Below are positions 17,140-26,005 of a stretch of 64,000 bases of DNA, in pieces. A program made the position numbers and the translations under genes. Each line of letters opens with the position of its first letter. Within the stretch, counting starts at the first letter, position 1. Source of the stretch: CAVUCH01 sp963697705 (lineage in GTDB: Bacteria; Acidobacteriota; Vicinamibacteria; Vicinamibacterales; JAENWD01); NCBI GenBank assembly GCA_963697705.1, contig CAVOPA010000017.1, positions 1,364,001 to 1,428,000 on the forward strand, in the 5' to 3' direction. The notes below the pieces were generated by a model. That model had not been told where the DNA came from, ran no database searches, and saw only the letters and a list, made by a program, of their open reading frames with translations.

Positions 17140-17637
17140 ATGGTCGACATTGCCGTGCTCGTCAGCGTGGTTGTCGGCACGGCGGTGCTGGCATATCTCA
17201 TCCGCCGCTGGGGCACGCGGCAGCGACGATTCTGGGAGACCCTCTGGTTAGGCTTCTTCGGCCTGTTCCTCGTCATTTCGATGGTGGCCCACTCTCTCGA
17301 CGTCCTCTCGCGGCTTGCGATCGGCACGAGCTACGCAGGGGAGCCGTTCCCGTACAACTTCAGGGTCTACTCGCTCCTCCTGCTCGGTGCGGTCCTCATC
17401 GCTCTAGGTCTTCAGCTGCTCCAGCAGGTACGCGGCTTCGCCCGCTGGAACGCGGCGGCACGGTCGAACGCGCTCCGTACCACCTCTCTGGTGCTGGCCG
17501 TGTCCGTCCCTCTCCTCCCGGTGCACGCGTTCTTCGCGGTCATCATCACGACGCTCGCCGTGCTGAGCGTGCTGGTGCTCGCCGGTGCGAAGCGCGAGCG
17601 ACCGCTCCCGGTGCAGACCGCAGCAGTTGAACGCTGA
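17140..17637 (+). CDS. small four-helix membrane protein
   Basis: A 165-residue (168 if the GTG at 17131 is used) integral membrane protein. Four hydrophobic segments are evident: VDIAVLVSVVVGTAVLAYLI near the N-terminus, a second around LWLGFFGLFLVISMV, a third around YSLLLLGAVLIALGLQLL, and a fourth ending ITTLAVLSVLVLAG. Short basic loops lie between them. I recognise no family. It stands alone and converges on the RND operon, whose last gene ends 42 bp downstream of it. Confidence 0.6.
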   Translation: MVDIAVLVSVVVGTAVLAYLIRRWGTRQRRFWETLWLGFFGLFLVISMVAHSLDVLSRLAIGTSYAGEPFPYNFRVYSLLLLGAVLIALGLQLLQQVRGFARWNAAARSNALRTTSLVLAVSVPLLPVHAFFAVIITTLAVLSVLVLAGAKRERPLPVQTAAVER

Positions 17638-17678
17638 TGCACCGCCCTCCCGCAGGCAAGGCCATCGCACGAAGCCGT

Positions 17679-20600
17679 TCACGTCGCTGACCAACCCTCT
17701 TGGCGAGGGGCCTCGACCAACGCCCTGCTCCGGCCCTGGACGGCGTCCTCGGCCCTCACGGCGACGGTGCGCGTGCGCGCGACGGCCATGTAGATCGACG
17801 GCACGATGAACAGCGTGAAGAGCGTCCCGATGGCCATGCCGCTCACGAGCATGATGCCGATGCTGTTGCGCGCGCCAGCGCCCGGCCCTGTCGCCAGGAT
17901 CAGCGGCGTGTGGCCGACCACCGTGGCGGCCGTCGTCATCAGGATCGGCCGCAGTCGTGTGCTCGACGCGCCGATGACGGCCTCGAGCTTGTTCACCCCG
18001 GTTTCCTGCAGGTGGTTGGCGAACTGCACGATCAGGATGCCGTTCTTCGCGACGAGACCGACGAGCGTGATCAGTCCCACCTGGCTGTAGATGTTCAGCG
18101 ACGTCAAGCCCAGGAAGGAAAAGAGGAGCGCACCCGACAACGCCAGTGGAACCGACCCCGCCAGGATGATGAACGGATCACGGAAGCTCTCGAACTGCGC
18201 CGCGAGCACCAGGTAGATCAGGACGGCTGACAGCAGGAACACGCCGAGGAACCTGCTGCCCTCGGTGCGCAGCTGGCGCGATTCGCCGGCGTAGTCGATG
18301 GTGAAACCCTGCGGCAGGATCCGTCGCGCTTCCGTCTCCAGAAACCCGAGCGCCTGGTCGAGGGGGACCGGCGGAGGGATCACGCCCTGGATGCGGACGG
18401 CGTTCAGCTGCTGGAACTTCTTCAGCTCGCGCGGTTGGGTCGATTCCCGGAGCGTCGCGAACGTCGACAGCGGCACCAGCTGTTTGTCGGAGCCGGTGAT
18501 GTGCATGTCCGCCAGCTGGTCGATCGTCAGACGGTCGGCGCGTTTGACCTGCGGGATCACCTTGTAGCTCCGGCCCTGGATGCTGAACCGGTTGACGTAG
18601 TCGCCTGCCAGCAATGTCGACAGATCGCGTCCGGCCTGGCTCAGATCGACGCCCTGCGACCGCAGCTTGTCGCGGTCGAACACGACCTCGGCCTGCGGCT
18701 GATCGAATTTCAGGTCGGCGTCGGCGAAGATGAACATGCCGCTTGCGAACGCCTTCTGAACGAGCTGGCCGGCCAGATCGCGCAGCTGCTCGGGCTCGGC
18801 CGCCGACGCGATGACCATATCCACCGGGAAGTCTCCGCCGCCCGGCAGCGCCGGCGGGGTGAGCGGGATGATCCGGATGCCCGGGATCTGCGACAACGGC
18901 CCCATTGATTCCATCAGCAGTTGCTGCGTTGTCTTGCTCCGCTCACTCCACGGTTTCGTCACCATGCCGCCAAAGCCGCCGGTCGGGGACGTGATCTGGA
19001 AGATGCTCGCCGCTTCCGGGAACGAGCGGTACACGTCGTGAACCTGCCGCGTGAACAGCGTCGTCTGGTCGACGGTCGAGTTCGCGGCCGCCTGGACGAT
19101 GCCGAACACGACGCCCTGGTCTTCAGGCGGCGCGAGCTCGCGCTGGGAGAAGAAGTAGAACGGCACCGTGAGCACGGCAACGAGCGCCCACAGCACGAGC
19201 ACGACCGGCCGATACAGTAGCGTTCCGGCCAGCACGCGCGTGTACCGCGCCCGCACACCGTCGAACCGCCGGTTGATCCAGCCCGCGAACCCGCGCTCGC
19301 CGTCGCCTTCGCGCAGCAGCTTCGCTCCCATCATCGGCGAGAGCGTCAGGGCCACGACGCCGGAGACGATGACGGCGGCCGCCAGCGTGAAGGCGAACTC
19401 GCGAAAGAGGGTGCCCGTCAGCCCGCCCTGGATGCCGACCGGCGCATACACCGCGGCGAGCGTGATCGTCATCGCGATGATCGGGCCGACCAGCTCCCGT
19501 GCCCCTTCGATGGCGGCCTCGAACGGCCGCCTCCCTTCGCGCAGGTGCCGCTCGACGTTCTCGACCATCACGATCGCGTCATCGACGACCAGGCCGACGG
19601 AGAGCACGATGGCCAGCAGCGTGAGCAGGTTGATGGTGAAGCCCGCGGCGAGCATCAGAAAGGCCGCACCCACGAGCGAGATGGGAATGGCGACGACCGG
19701 GATGATCAGCGCGCGGACCGATCCCATGAAGAGAAAGATCACGGCGATCACGATCAGCAGCGTTTCGGACAGCGTCCTCAGGACTTCGTTGATCGCGTCC
19801 TGGATGTACTCGGTCGAGTCGTAGGGGATGCCGACGCGCATGCCGGCTGGCAGCTGCGCCTGGATGCCCGGGATCTCCTCCCGTACCTTCTGGATGACTT
19901 CAAGAGTGTTGGCGGTCGGAAGCACCCACACGCCCATGAACGTCGCCGCCTGCCCGTTGAATCGGACCTCTTCCTCGTAGGTCTCGGAGCCGAGCACCAC
20001 GTCGGCGATGTCCCCGAGCCGTACGACCGTGCCCTTTTCTTCTTTCACGACCAGCTGCCGGAACTCTTCCGGGCTGCGAAGGTCGGTGTTGGCCACCAGG
20101 TTCACCGAGACCATCGAGCCCTTCGTCCGGCCGAGGGCGGACAGGTAGTTGTTCTTCGCGAGCGCCTCGCGAAGAGCGGACGGGGACACGCCGTGCGCGG
20201 CCATCTGCTCGGGCTTGAGCCAGATGCGCATCGCGAAGGTGCGATCCCCCAGGATGTCGGCGCGCTGCACGCCGCTGACGGCACTCAGCCTGGGCTGCAC
20301 GACGCGCGTGAGGTAGTCCGTGATCTGGTTCTGGTCGAGATCCTTCGACGAGAAGCCGATGTACATGGCCGCGAACTGGGCATCGGCCGTTTCCAGCTCG
20401 ATTACTGGCGCTTCTGCCTCGGGCGGCAGCTGGTTCCGCACCTGCGCGACCTTGGCCTGGATCTGTGTCAGCGCCGCGTTCGTGTCGTAGTTCAGCCGCA
20501 GGTGCACCGTAATCGTGCTGAGCGACTGCGCGCTCGACGACTCCACGTAGTCGATGCCGTCGGCGCTGGCAATCACGCGCTCGAGCGGCGTCGTGATGAA

Positions 20601-20783
20601 ACCGCGGACGAGATCCGGGTTCGCGCCCACGTAGACCGTGCTGACCCGGACGACGGCGATGTCACTGCGCGGGTACTGGCGCACGCTGAGTGCCCGTATG
20701 GATTGCAGGCCCGCGATCAGGATCACGAGATTCACCACGATCGCCAGCACGGGCCGCTTGATGAACAGGTCCGTGAACTTCAT
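17679..20783 (-). CDS. RND multidrug efflux permease (HAE1/AcrB type)
   Basis: A 1034-residue inner-membrane proton-driven efflux pump subunit, full length for the AcrB/MexB/OqxB class. It starts with the canonical FTDLFIKRPVLAIVVNLVI first helix. Conserved features include VGLVVDDAIVMVENVERHL in helix 4 with the Asp pair of the proton relay, the porter-domain segment VDYVESSSAQS, and VGLVAKNGILIVQFANHLQE in the second half. It forms the tripartite pump with the adaptor and outer-membrane factor encoded just upstream. Its ATG overlaps the adaptor stop by one base (TGATG). Its extreme 3' end is duplicated at 13610-13715. The substrate range cannot be told from the sequence. Confidence 0.95.
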   Translation of the reverse strand: MKFTDLFIKRPVLAIVVNLVILIAGLQSIRALSVRQYPRSDIAVVRVSTVYVGANPDLVRGFITTPLERVIASADGIDYVESSSAQSLSTITVHLRLNYDTNAALTQIQAKVAQVRNQLPPEAEAPVIELETADAQFAAMYIGFSSKDLDQNQITDYLTRVVQPRLSAVSGVQRADILGDRTFAMRIWLKPEQMAAHGVSPSALREALAKNNYLSALGRTKGSMVSVNLVANTDLRSPEEFRQLVVKEEKGTVVRLGDIADVVLGSETYEEEVRFNGQAATFMGVWVLPTANTLEVIQKVREEIPGIQAQLPAGMRVGIPYDSTEYIQDAINEVLRTLSETLLIVIAVIFLFMGSVRALIIPVVAIPISLVGAAFLMLAAGFTINLLTLLAIVLSVGLVVDDAIVMVENVERHLREGRRPFEAAIEGARELVGPIIAMTITLAAVYAPVGIQGGLTGTLFREFAFTLAAAVIVSGVVALTLSPMMGAKLLREGDGERGFAGWINRRFDGVRARYTRVLAGTLLYRPVVLVLWALVAVLTVPFYFFSQRELAPPEDQGVVFGIVQAAANSTVDQTTLFTRQVHDVYRSFPEAASIFQITSPTGGFGGMVTKPWSERSKTTQQLLMESMGPLSQIPGIRIIPLTPPALPGGGDFPVDMVIASAAEPEQLRDLAGQLVQKAFASGMFIFADADLKFDQPQAEVVFDRDKLRSQGVDLSQAGRDLSTLLAGDYVNRFSIQGRSYKVIPQVKRADRLTIDQLADMHITGSDKQLVPLSTFATLRESTQPRELKKFQQLNAVRIQGVIPPPVPLDQALGFLETEARRILPQGFTIDYAGESRQLRTEGSRFLGVFLLSAVLIYLVLAAQFESFRDPFIILAGSVPLALSGALLFSFLGLTSLNIYSQVGLITLVGLVAKNGILIVQFANHLQETGVNKLEAVIGASSTRLRPILMTTAATVVGHTPLILATGPGAGARNSIGIMLVSGMAIGTLFTLFIVPSIYMAVARTRTVAVRAEDAVQGRSRALVEAPRQEGWSAT

Positions 20784-21910
20784 CAGCTGTCCTCCGGCTT
20801 GGGCGCACGGCTGTTGGCCGGCTGCACCGTGTTGTTCACCTTGATGGCGACACCGTTCCGCAGCTTGAAGACGCCCGAGGTGACGACTTCGTCGCCCGGC
20901 GCGATACCCGAGACAACCGCCACCTGGTCACCGCGCGAGCCACCGAGCTTCACGACCTGCTGGCGCACGCCGCGGTACGTCGCCCCCTTCGGGTTCTTCA
21001 TGTCGGCGACGACGAAGACGGAGTCGCCGTATGGCGCGTAGCTGATCGCCGACGCCGGCAGCGTGATCACCGGCTGCGCCGCGCCGAGCGTGACGTGAAC
21101 CTGCACGAACATTCCCGGCCGCAGCTGTCCGCCCGGATTCGCGAGCGTCGCCTGCACCTGGACATTCCGCGTGGCGGGATCGACGACCGCGTCGATGGCG
21201 TTGACGCGCCCCGCGAGCTCCAACCCGCCCGCGCCATCGCCGGTGATGCGCACCTGCCGTCCGGGCCGCATCTGCGCGGCGTTCTGCTGCGGCACGCCGA
21301 AGTTCACGTGGATCGGGTTGAGCGCCTGGAGCGGCACGACCGGATCGCCGCCGGTCAGGTACTGACCGAGATTCACCTGCCGGATCCCGAGGACGCCGGC
21401 GAAGGGCGCGCGGATCGTCTTGCGCTCGATCGTCGCGCGGATCTCGCCGACGCGCGCCCGCGCCTGCGTGTGCGCCGCTGCGGCGGCGTCGTACTCGGCC
21501 CGTGACACGGCATCCTCCTTCACGAGCCCGCTCATCCGCTCGTCGTTCAGGCGCGCCAGCTCCAGCTGCGCCTCCGCGGCCGCGAGCTGCGCCTGCTCCT
21601 GCCTGGTGTCGAGCTGCACCAGCACGTCGCCCTGTCCGATCATCCGCCCCGACTCGAACGCGATTCGTTCGACGATGCCGGGGAGATCGGCGCTCACGGT
21701 GACACCCTGCACGGGTGCAACCGTGCCGATCGCGCTGAGCATGGCCGGCCACTCTGCCGGCTGCGCCACTATCGTGGTGACCGCCTCGGGCGGTGGTTGC
21801 ATGGCGGCGAACTCGTCCGCCATCGCCTGGAACTGCCGGACCTTCACGAATCCGAGCCCGGCTACGAGGATGGTCATGAAGACCAGCATGAGGATCATTC
21901 GTTTCGCCAT
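20783..21910 (-). CDS. RND efflux periplasmic adaptor (membrane fusion protein)
   Basis: A 375-residue HlyD/AcrA-type adaptor. An N-terminal membrane anchor (MILMLVFMTILVAGLGFV) is followed by a lipoyl half-motif, an alpha-helical hairpin (about residues 85-150, QAQLAAAEAQLELARLNDE), the second lipoyl half (TIRAPFAGVLGIRQVNLGQY) and beta-barrel and proximal domains. The frame is open far upstream, but the ATG at 21910 directly precedes the membrane anchor. It sits 52 bp after the outer-membrane factor gene and overlaps the permease start by one base, so the three proteins are made together in stoichiometric control. Confidence 0.94.
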   Translation of the reverse strand: MAKRMILMLVFMTILVAGLGFVKVRQFQAMADEFAAMQPPPEAVTTIVAQPAEWPAMLSAIGTVAPVQGVTVSADLPGIVERIAFESGRMIGQGDVLVQLDTRQEQAQLAAAEAQLELARLNDERMSGLVKEDAVSRAEYDAAAAAHTQARARVGEIRATIERKTIRAPFAGVLGIRQVNLGQYLTGGDPVVPLQALNPIHVNFGVPQQNAAQMRPGRQVRITGDGAGGLELAGRVNAIDAVVDPATRNVQVQATLANPGGQLRPGMFVQVHVTLGAAQPVITLPASAISYAPYGDSVFVVADMKNPKGATYRGVRQQVVKLGGSRGDQVAVVSGIAPGDEVVTSGVFKLRNGVAIKVNNTVQPANSRAPKPEDS

Positions 21911-21962
21911 TGGTTTCCCCTGTTCGCTCTGTCGTCTGCCGCCTGTCACTCGTGCCGTTGCC

Positions 21963-23402
21963 TTATCCGCCTGCCACCGCCCGGCCCGCAGCCTCAGGCG
22001 ACCACCCGCCGCCGAGCGCCCGATAAAGCTGAACGATCGACGCGAGCTCACGCTGCCGCACTCGCGCCAGTTCGAGCTCTCCCTCAAACAGGTTCCGCTG
22101 CGCGTCGAGCACGGGCAGGTAGCTATCGAGCCCGCCCCGGTAACGCTGGGTCGCGAGTCGCGCCGACTCGCCGAGCGCGCCGACGAGCCGTTCCTGCTCC
22201 GCGCGCAACTGGGTCGTCTTCGTGTACGCCGCGAGCGCGTCGGACACGTCGCGGAAAGCCGTGTAAATCGTGCGCTGATACTGCACGACGGCCTCGCGCT
22301 GCACGGCCTCCGCGAAGTGAACGTTGGATCGGCGCCGGCCACCGTCGAAGACCGGGGCGGCCGCACCAAGGGTGGCGCTGGCAAGGCCCGCGGGTCCGGT
22401 CAGCAGATCCGAGAGGGCGCGACTCTGCGCCCCGAAGAAGCCCGTGAGGCTGATGCGCGGAAAGTACTCGGCCTTCGCCGCGCCGATCTGCGCGTTGGCG
22501 GCGACGAGCTGCTGCTCGGCCTGGCGGATGTCCGGCCGCCGTTCCAGAAGCGCGGACGGAAGCCCCGCCGGTACCGCCGGCGGCCCTGCCAGCGCGTCGA
22601 GCGGACGGCCGCGGGGCACGTCGCCGGGCACTCGCCCGAGCAGCAGGCTCAGTGCGTTCTCGGCTTGCGCGATCTCGCGCTCGAGGCTCGCGATCTGGCC
22701 GGTTGCCGTGAACAGCAGCTGCTCGGCCTGCCGGACGTCGAGCGCGCTCGCCACGCCGCCCGCGCGCCTCGATTCGGTGAGCCGCAGGCTGTCGGTGCCG
22801 GCGTCACGCGTCCGCCGGGCAATGTCCAGTTCCAGATCCAGCGCGCGCAACGCCAGGTACGTCTCGCTCACGTCCGCGACGAGGGTCGTGATCACACCCC
22901 GCCGCGCCTCCTCCGTCGCGAGATACTGCGCGCGTGCCGCTTCGCTCAGCCGCCGCACGCGGCCCCACACATCGAGCTCCCATCCCACGCTGAAGCCGAC
23001 TTCGACATAGCTGACGCCGGTGTCGGCGCCGGCAGGAAGGCCCGGGTTGGCTCCGCGCTGCGATTGGCGCACTGCGGCCAGATCAGCGGAGGCACCGACC
23101 GACGGCACCTGATCCGCACGCGTGATCCCGTATGCCGCTCGAGCCTGGAGGACTCGTTCGGCCGCAATCCTCACCTCGAAGTTCTGCTGCAGCGCCGTGC
23201 GCACCAGCTGCGTGAGCGCATCGTCACGGAACAGCTCGAACCATGCGAGGTCCGCGAGCGAACCAGTGGCCGCCGCGGCTTGCTGCCCGCGGTAGGCCGG
23301 CGGCGTCTCGACGGTCGGCCGCTCGTAGTTCGGCCCGAGCGTGCACGAGGCCGCCAGCATCGCGGCGACGCACAGTGTTCCAAGGGACAGATCTCTCGAC
23401 AC
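21963..23402 (-). CDS. outer-membrane efflux lipoprotein (NodT/OprM family)
   Basis: A 479-residue TolC-type outer-membrane channel subunit. The N-terminus has a lipobox (LAASC, Cys about residue 20) followed by TLGPNYERP, the hallmark of the NodT/OprM class. The duplicated OEP helical repeats include LDVWGRVRRLSEAARAQYLA and the second half KAEYFPRISLTGFFGAQSR. It would trimerise into the exit duct of the RND pump. It starts only 2 bp after the stop of the STAS-domain gene, so it is the second gene in the operon. Confidence 0.94.
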   Translation of the reverse strand: MSRDLSLGTLCVAAMLAASCTLGPNYERPTVETPPAYRGQQAAAATGSLADLAWFELFRDDALTQLVRTALQQNFEVRIAAERVLQARAAYGITRADQVPSVGASADLAAVRQSQRGANPGLPAGADTGVSYVEVGFSVGWELDVWGRVRRLSEAARAQYLATEEARRGVITTLVADVSETYLALRALDLELDIARRTRDAGTDSLRLTESRRAGGVASALDVRQAEQLLFTATGQIASLEREIAQAENALSLLLGRVPGDVPRGRPLDALAGPPAVPAGLPSALLERRPDIRQAEQQLVAANAQIGAAKAEYFPRISLTGFFGAQSRALSDLLTGPAGLASATLGAAAPVFDGGRRRSNVHFAEAVQREAVVQYQRTIYTAFRDVSDALAAYTKTTQLRAEQERLVGALGESARLATQRYRGGLDSYLPVLDAQRNLFEGELELARVRQRELASIVQLYRALGGGWSPEAAGRAVAGG

Positions 23403-23404
23403 GA

Positions 23405-23707
23405 TCAGGTCCTTTCCTGCGGTGACCGATCGCCACCGGGTGTCTCCGTCACTTCGCGCACCACCTCGGGCATTAAGCAGCCGGAAACCACGAAGGCGGC
23501 GCCGGCACGATGCATGCGCGTCATCAGCTCGCGCCCAGCCGCGTCCACGTGGCAGACGTTCCTCAAATCGACCCGCACACGACCGCGATCCGCCGTTCTC
23601 GCCTGGCGCCAGCAGGTCTCGAGCTCATCCACCCACGGACCCGCCAGGCAGCCTTCGAGCTTCATCACGACGTCGTCTTCGGCCCGCTGTATGGTTATTC
23701 GCAACAT
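23405..23707 (-). CDS. STAS-domain protein leading the efflux operon
   Basis: A 100-residue protein that is essentially one STAS domain (anti-sigma-factor-antagonist fold): RVDLRNVCHVDAAGRELM is the conserved strand and loop. In phosphorylatable STAS proteins the loop has Ser/Thr (D-S-S-G or S-S-A-G); here it reads D-A-A-G, so the acceptor is replaced by Ala and control by phosphorylation is unlikely. It is the first gene of the RND operon, 2 bp upstream of the outer-membrane factor, and is presumably co-expressed with the pump. What it binds is unknown. No anti-sigma kinase is encoded nearby. Confidence 0.82.
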   Translation of the reverse strand: MLRITIQRAEDDVVMKLEGCLAGPWVDELETCWRQARTADRGRVRVDLRNVCHVDAAGRELMTRMHRAGAAFVVSGCLMPEVVREVTETPGGDRSPQERT

Positions 23708-24198
23708 ATGAAGCCGCTGTCATCTCCGGCGGCGCGCTGTTCGCATCGCTCTCGCGCGGAACAAGAGCGATGTGCGTGCCGCAGGAGCCCGCAACGCACC
23801 CGGCGGCGGTAAAGTCCACACGTCGTGAGGGTTGGCTCGGGGTGAGTGAGGAGGCAGAATGACAGGTGCCAACGACCGGCGTGCCCGTGGGCCGGCACCT
23901 GCCAATCGGCCGGCACCTCGGGTGAGGCATGTGCGGCGGGCGACGCGCCTCGGCACCGGCGGCGCCCGGCAGACGTCTAACTTCGATACGACAGAAGCGG
24001 CCTCGGGCCTCGGGCTTCCGGCTTCTGGCCTTACGGGACACTCGCCTGTCGGATGCCAGGCCCTTCGAGTCATCCATGGTGACCCGGCGGGCAGAAGAGA
24101 CCACGCACGCCCGCAGCGAAACTGGCCGGCAGCTCGTCGCCGGAAGTCCGTAGCCACTCAGATCGGGCTACGGCCGCAAGCGATCGTCAGGAGCGTCT
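23708..24198. promoter_or_regulatory. divergent control region of the efflux operon and sigma54 activator
   Basis: These 491 bp lie between the divergent starts of the STAS/RND operon and the sigma54 activator gene. I see no supported gene. Repeated GGCACCT/AGGTGCC motifs (around 23867-23874, 23894-23900 and 23912-23918) could be protein-binding sites or enhancer-like sites. I looked for a GG-N10-GC sigma54 promoter near these motifs on the strand reading into the RND operon and found no good match, so direct activation of the operon by its neighbour is unproven. Confidence 0.4.
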
Positions 24199-25845
24199 AT
24201 GAAGCGCGTCAGTGACGAGTTCGATCTCTTCGATGCCAGTTCTCCCCGGTTCGCCGACGTTGCCACTGTCCTCGCGTCGAACGCCAGGCTGACGGATCTG
24301 CTCCACGTGCTGCAGCGCGAGCGCGATCAGCTCGACCTGCTCCTCGACGTGACCAACGCCGTGGTTACCCAGCTGGATACTCGCGATCTCTTCCGTGCGG
24401 TGGCGCCGGCGCTGCGGCGCTGCTGCAGCGCCGACGTCGCGGCGCTCAGCGTGTACGACGCGGACGCGGGCGTGTTGCGTCACCACGTCTGCGACGCGCC
24501 CGAGGGGTTTGCCGCGGTCTCGGATGTGCCGTTGCCGTCGGAGAGCACGATTGACGGCTCCGCTGCGGGCCACGTCTTCAAAACGGGCGAACCGCGCGTG
24601 TTCTCCGCGTTCGAACTGGAGGCGTATCCGGAGAGCGCGTTCATTCTGTCGCGTGGCATCCGATCTGCCTGCGCGGTGCCCCTCGCGACGGCGCACGGCG
24701 TGCTCGGCACGCTGAACCTCGGGGCCTTCGCGGACGGTGCGTTCTCGACGCGGCAGTTCCCGCTGCTGACGCGCGTGGCCGGTCAGATCGCGATCGCCCT
24801 TCGCAATGCGTTTTCGTACGAGCGCATCGAGCAGCTGAACGCGCAGCTGTCGCGCGAGAAGCTGTACCTCGAGGACGAGATCCGCAGCGAGCACCAGTTC
24901 GAGGAGATCATCGGGGGAAGCCGCGCGCTCGCCCGGGTGCTGCGCGAAATCCAGACGGTGGCGCCGACCGATTCCACGGTGCTCATCTCCGGTGAAACGG
25001 GATCGGGCAAGGAACTCGTGGCGCGTGCCATCCACCAGCTGAGCGCGCGCCGCGAACGCGCGTTCGTGAAACTGAACTGCGCGGCGATTCCCACCGGGCT
25101 CCTCGAGAGCGAGCTGTTCGGGCACGAGAAGGGGGCCTTCACCGGCGCCATCAGCGCACGGATCGGCCGCTTCGAGCTCGCGAACCGCGGCACCGTGTTT
25201 CTCGACGAAGTGGGCGAGATCCCTCTCGAACTGCAGCCAAAGCTCCTGCGCGTGCTGCAGGAGCGGGAATTCGAGCGGCTCGGCAGCTCACGCACGCTGC
25301 ACAGCGACGCGCGGTTGATTGCCGCCACCAATCGCGACCTCGCGGCGCTCGTCGGCGAACAGAAGTTCCGGGAGGACCTGTTCTATCGGCTCAACGTGTT
25401 TCCAGTGACGGTACCGCCGCTGCGCGAGCGGCGCGAAGACATCCCGATGCTGGTCCGCCACTTCGCCCAGCAGTTCGCGCGGCGGATGAAGAAGGTAATC
25501 GAGACGATTCCAACCGAAACGATGGAGGCGCTCACCCGCTATGACTGGCCCGGGAACATCCGGGAGCTGCAAAACCTGATCGAGCGCGCCGTGATCCTGT
25601 CTTCCGGGCAGACGCTCGACGTACCCGTGGCGGCGCTCGGGGCTCGCCAGGCGCCGGCGGCGACGAACCGCGAGGCAGGCGAGACGCTCGAAGAGGCCGA
25701 TCGCCGCCACATCATCAGCGCGCTCGAGCGCAGCAACTGGGTGCTCGCGGGCCCGAACGGGGCCGCCTCGCGGCTTGGGATCAAGCGATCCACGCTGCAG
25801 TTCCGCATGCGCAAACTCGGGATCGTCAGGCCGCGCCAGCACTGA
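24199..25845 (+). CDS. sigma54-dependent transcriptional activator with GAF domain
   Basis: A 548-residue bacterial enhancer-binding protein. A GAF sensor domain spans about residues 45-195. The AAA+ domain has Walker A GETGSGKE at 265-272, the sigma54-contacting GAFTGA loop at 312-317, Walker B FLDEVGE near 334, and an arginine-finger stretch later. A Fis-type helix-turn-helix closes the protein (GAASRLGIKRSTLQFRMRKL). The layout is that of FhlA/NorR-like activators responding to a small ligand or gas through GAF. All motifs needed to work with sigma54 are intact. It is divergent from the RND efflux operon, a likely but unproven target. Confidence 0.93.
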   Translation: MKRVSDEFDLFDASSPRFADVATVLASNARLTDLLHVLQRERDQLDLLLDVTNAVVTQLDTRDLFRAVAPALRRCCSADVAALSVYDADAGVLRHHVCDAPEGFAAVSDVPLPSESTIDGSAAGHVFKTGEPRVFSAFELEAYPESAFILSRGIRSACAVPLATAHGVLGTLNLGAFADGAFSTRQFPLLTRVAGQIAIALRNAFSYERIEQLNAQLSREKLYLEDEIRSEHQFEEIIGGSRALARVLREIQTVAPTDSTVLISGETGSGKELVARAIHQLSARRERAFVKLNCAAIPTGLLESELFGHEKGAFTGAISARIGRFELANRGTVFLDEVGEIPLELQPKLLRVLQEREFERLGSSRTLHSDARLIAATNRDLAALVGEQKFREDLFYRLNVFPVTVPPLRERREDIPMLVRHFAQQFARRMKKVIETIPTETMEALTRYDWPGNIRELQNLIERAVILSSGQTLDVPVAALGARQAPAATNREAGETLEEADRRHIISALERSNWVLAGPNGAASRLGIKRSTLQFRMRKLGIVRPRQH

Positions 25846-26005
25846 CGCGGCACGCCTGGCCGGACGGGCCAGGTTTCGCGCCGGGCGGGGGACCAGGCGT
25901 TGGGCACACCGCCGTCGGCGGCCGGTTGCCGCCCACGTCATGTCGATTTCGCCTCTCCTGGATCGACCTGATCACAGAAGCGCGATGTGCGAGGGAGCAG
26001 AGCCG

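Noticed and set aside
23860..23960. Sigma54 promoter (GG-N10-GC) for the RND operon
   Set aside because: The candidate TGGCAC-like sites do not have GC at the required distance.
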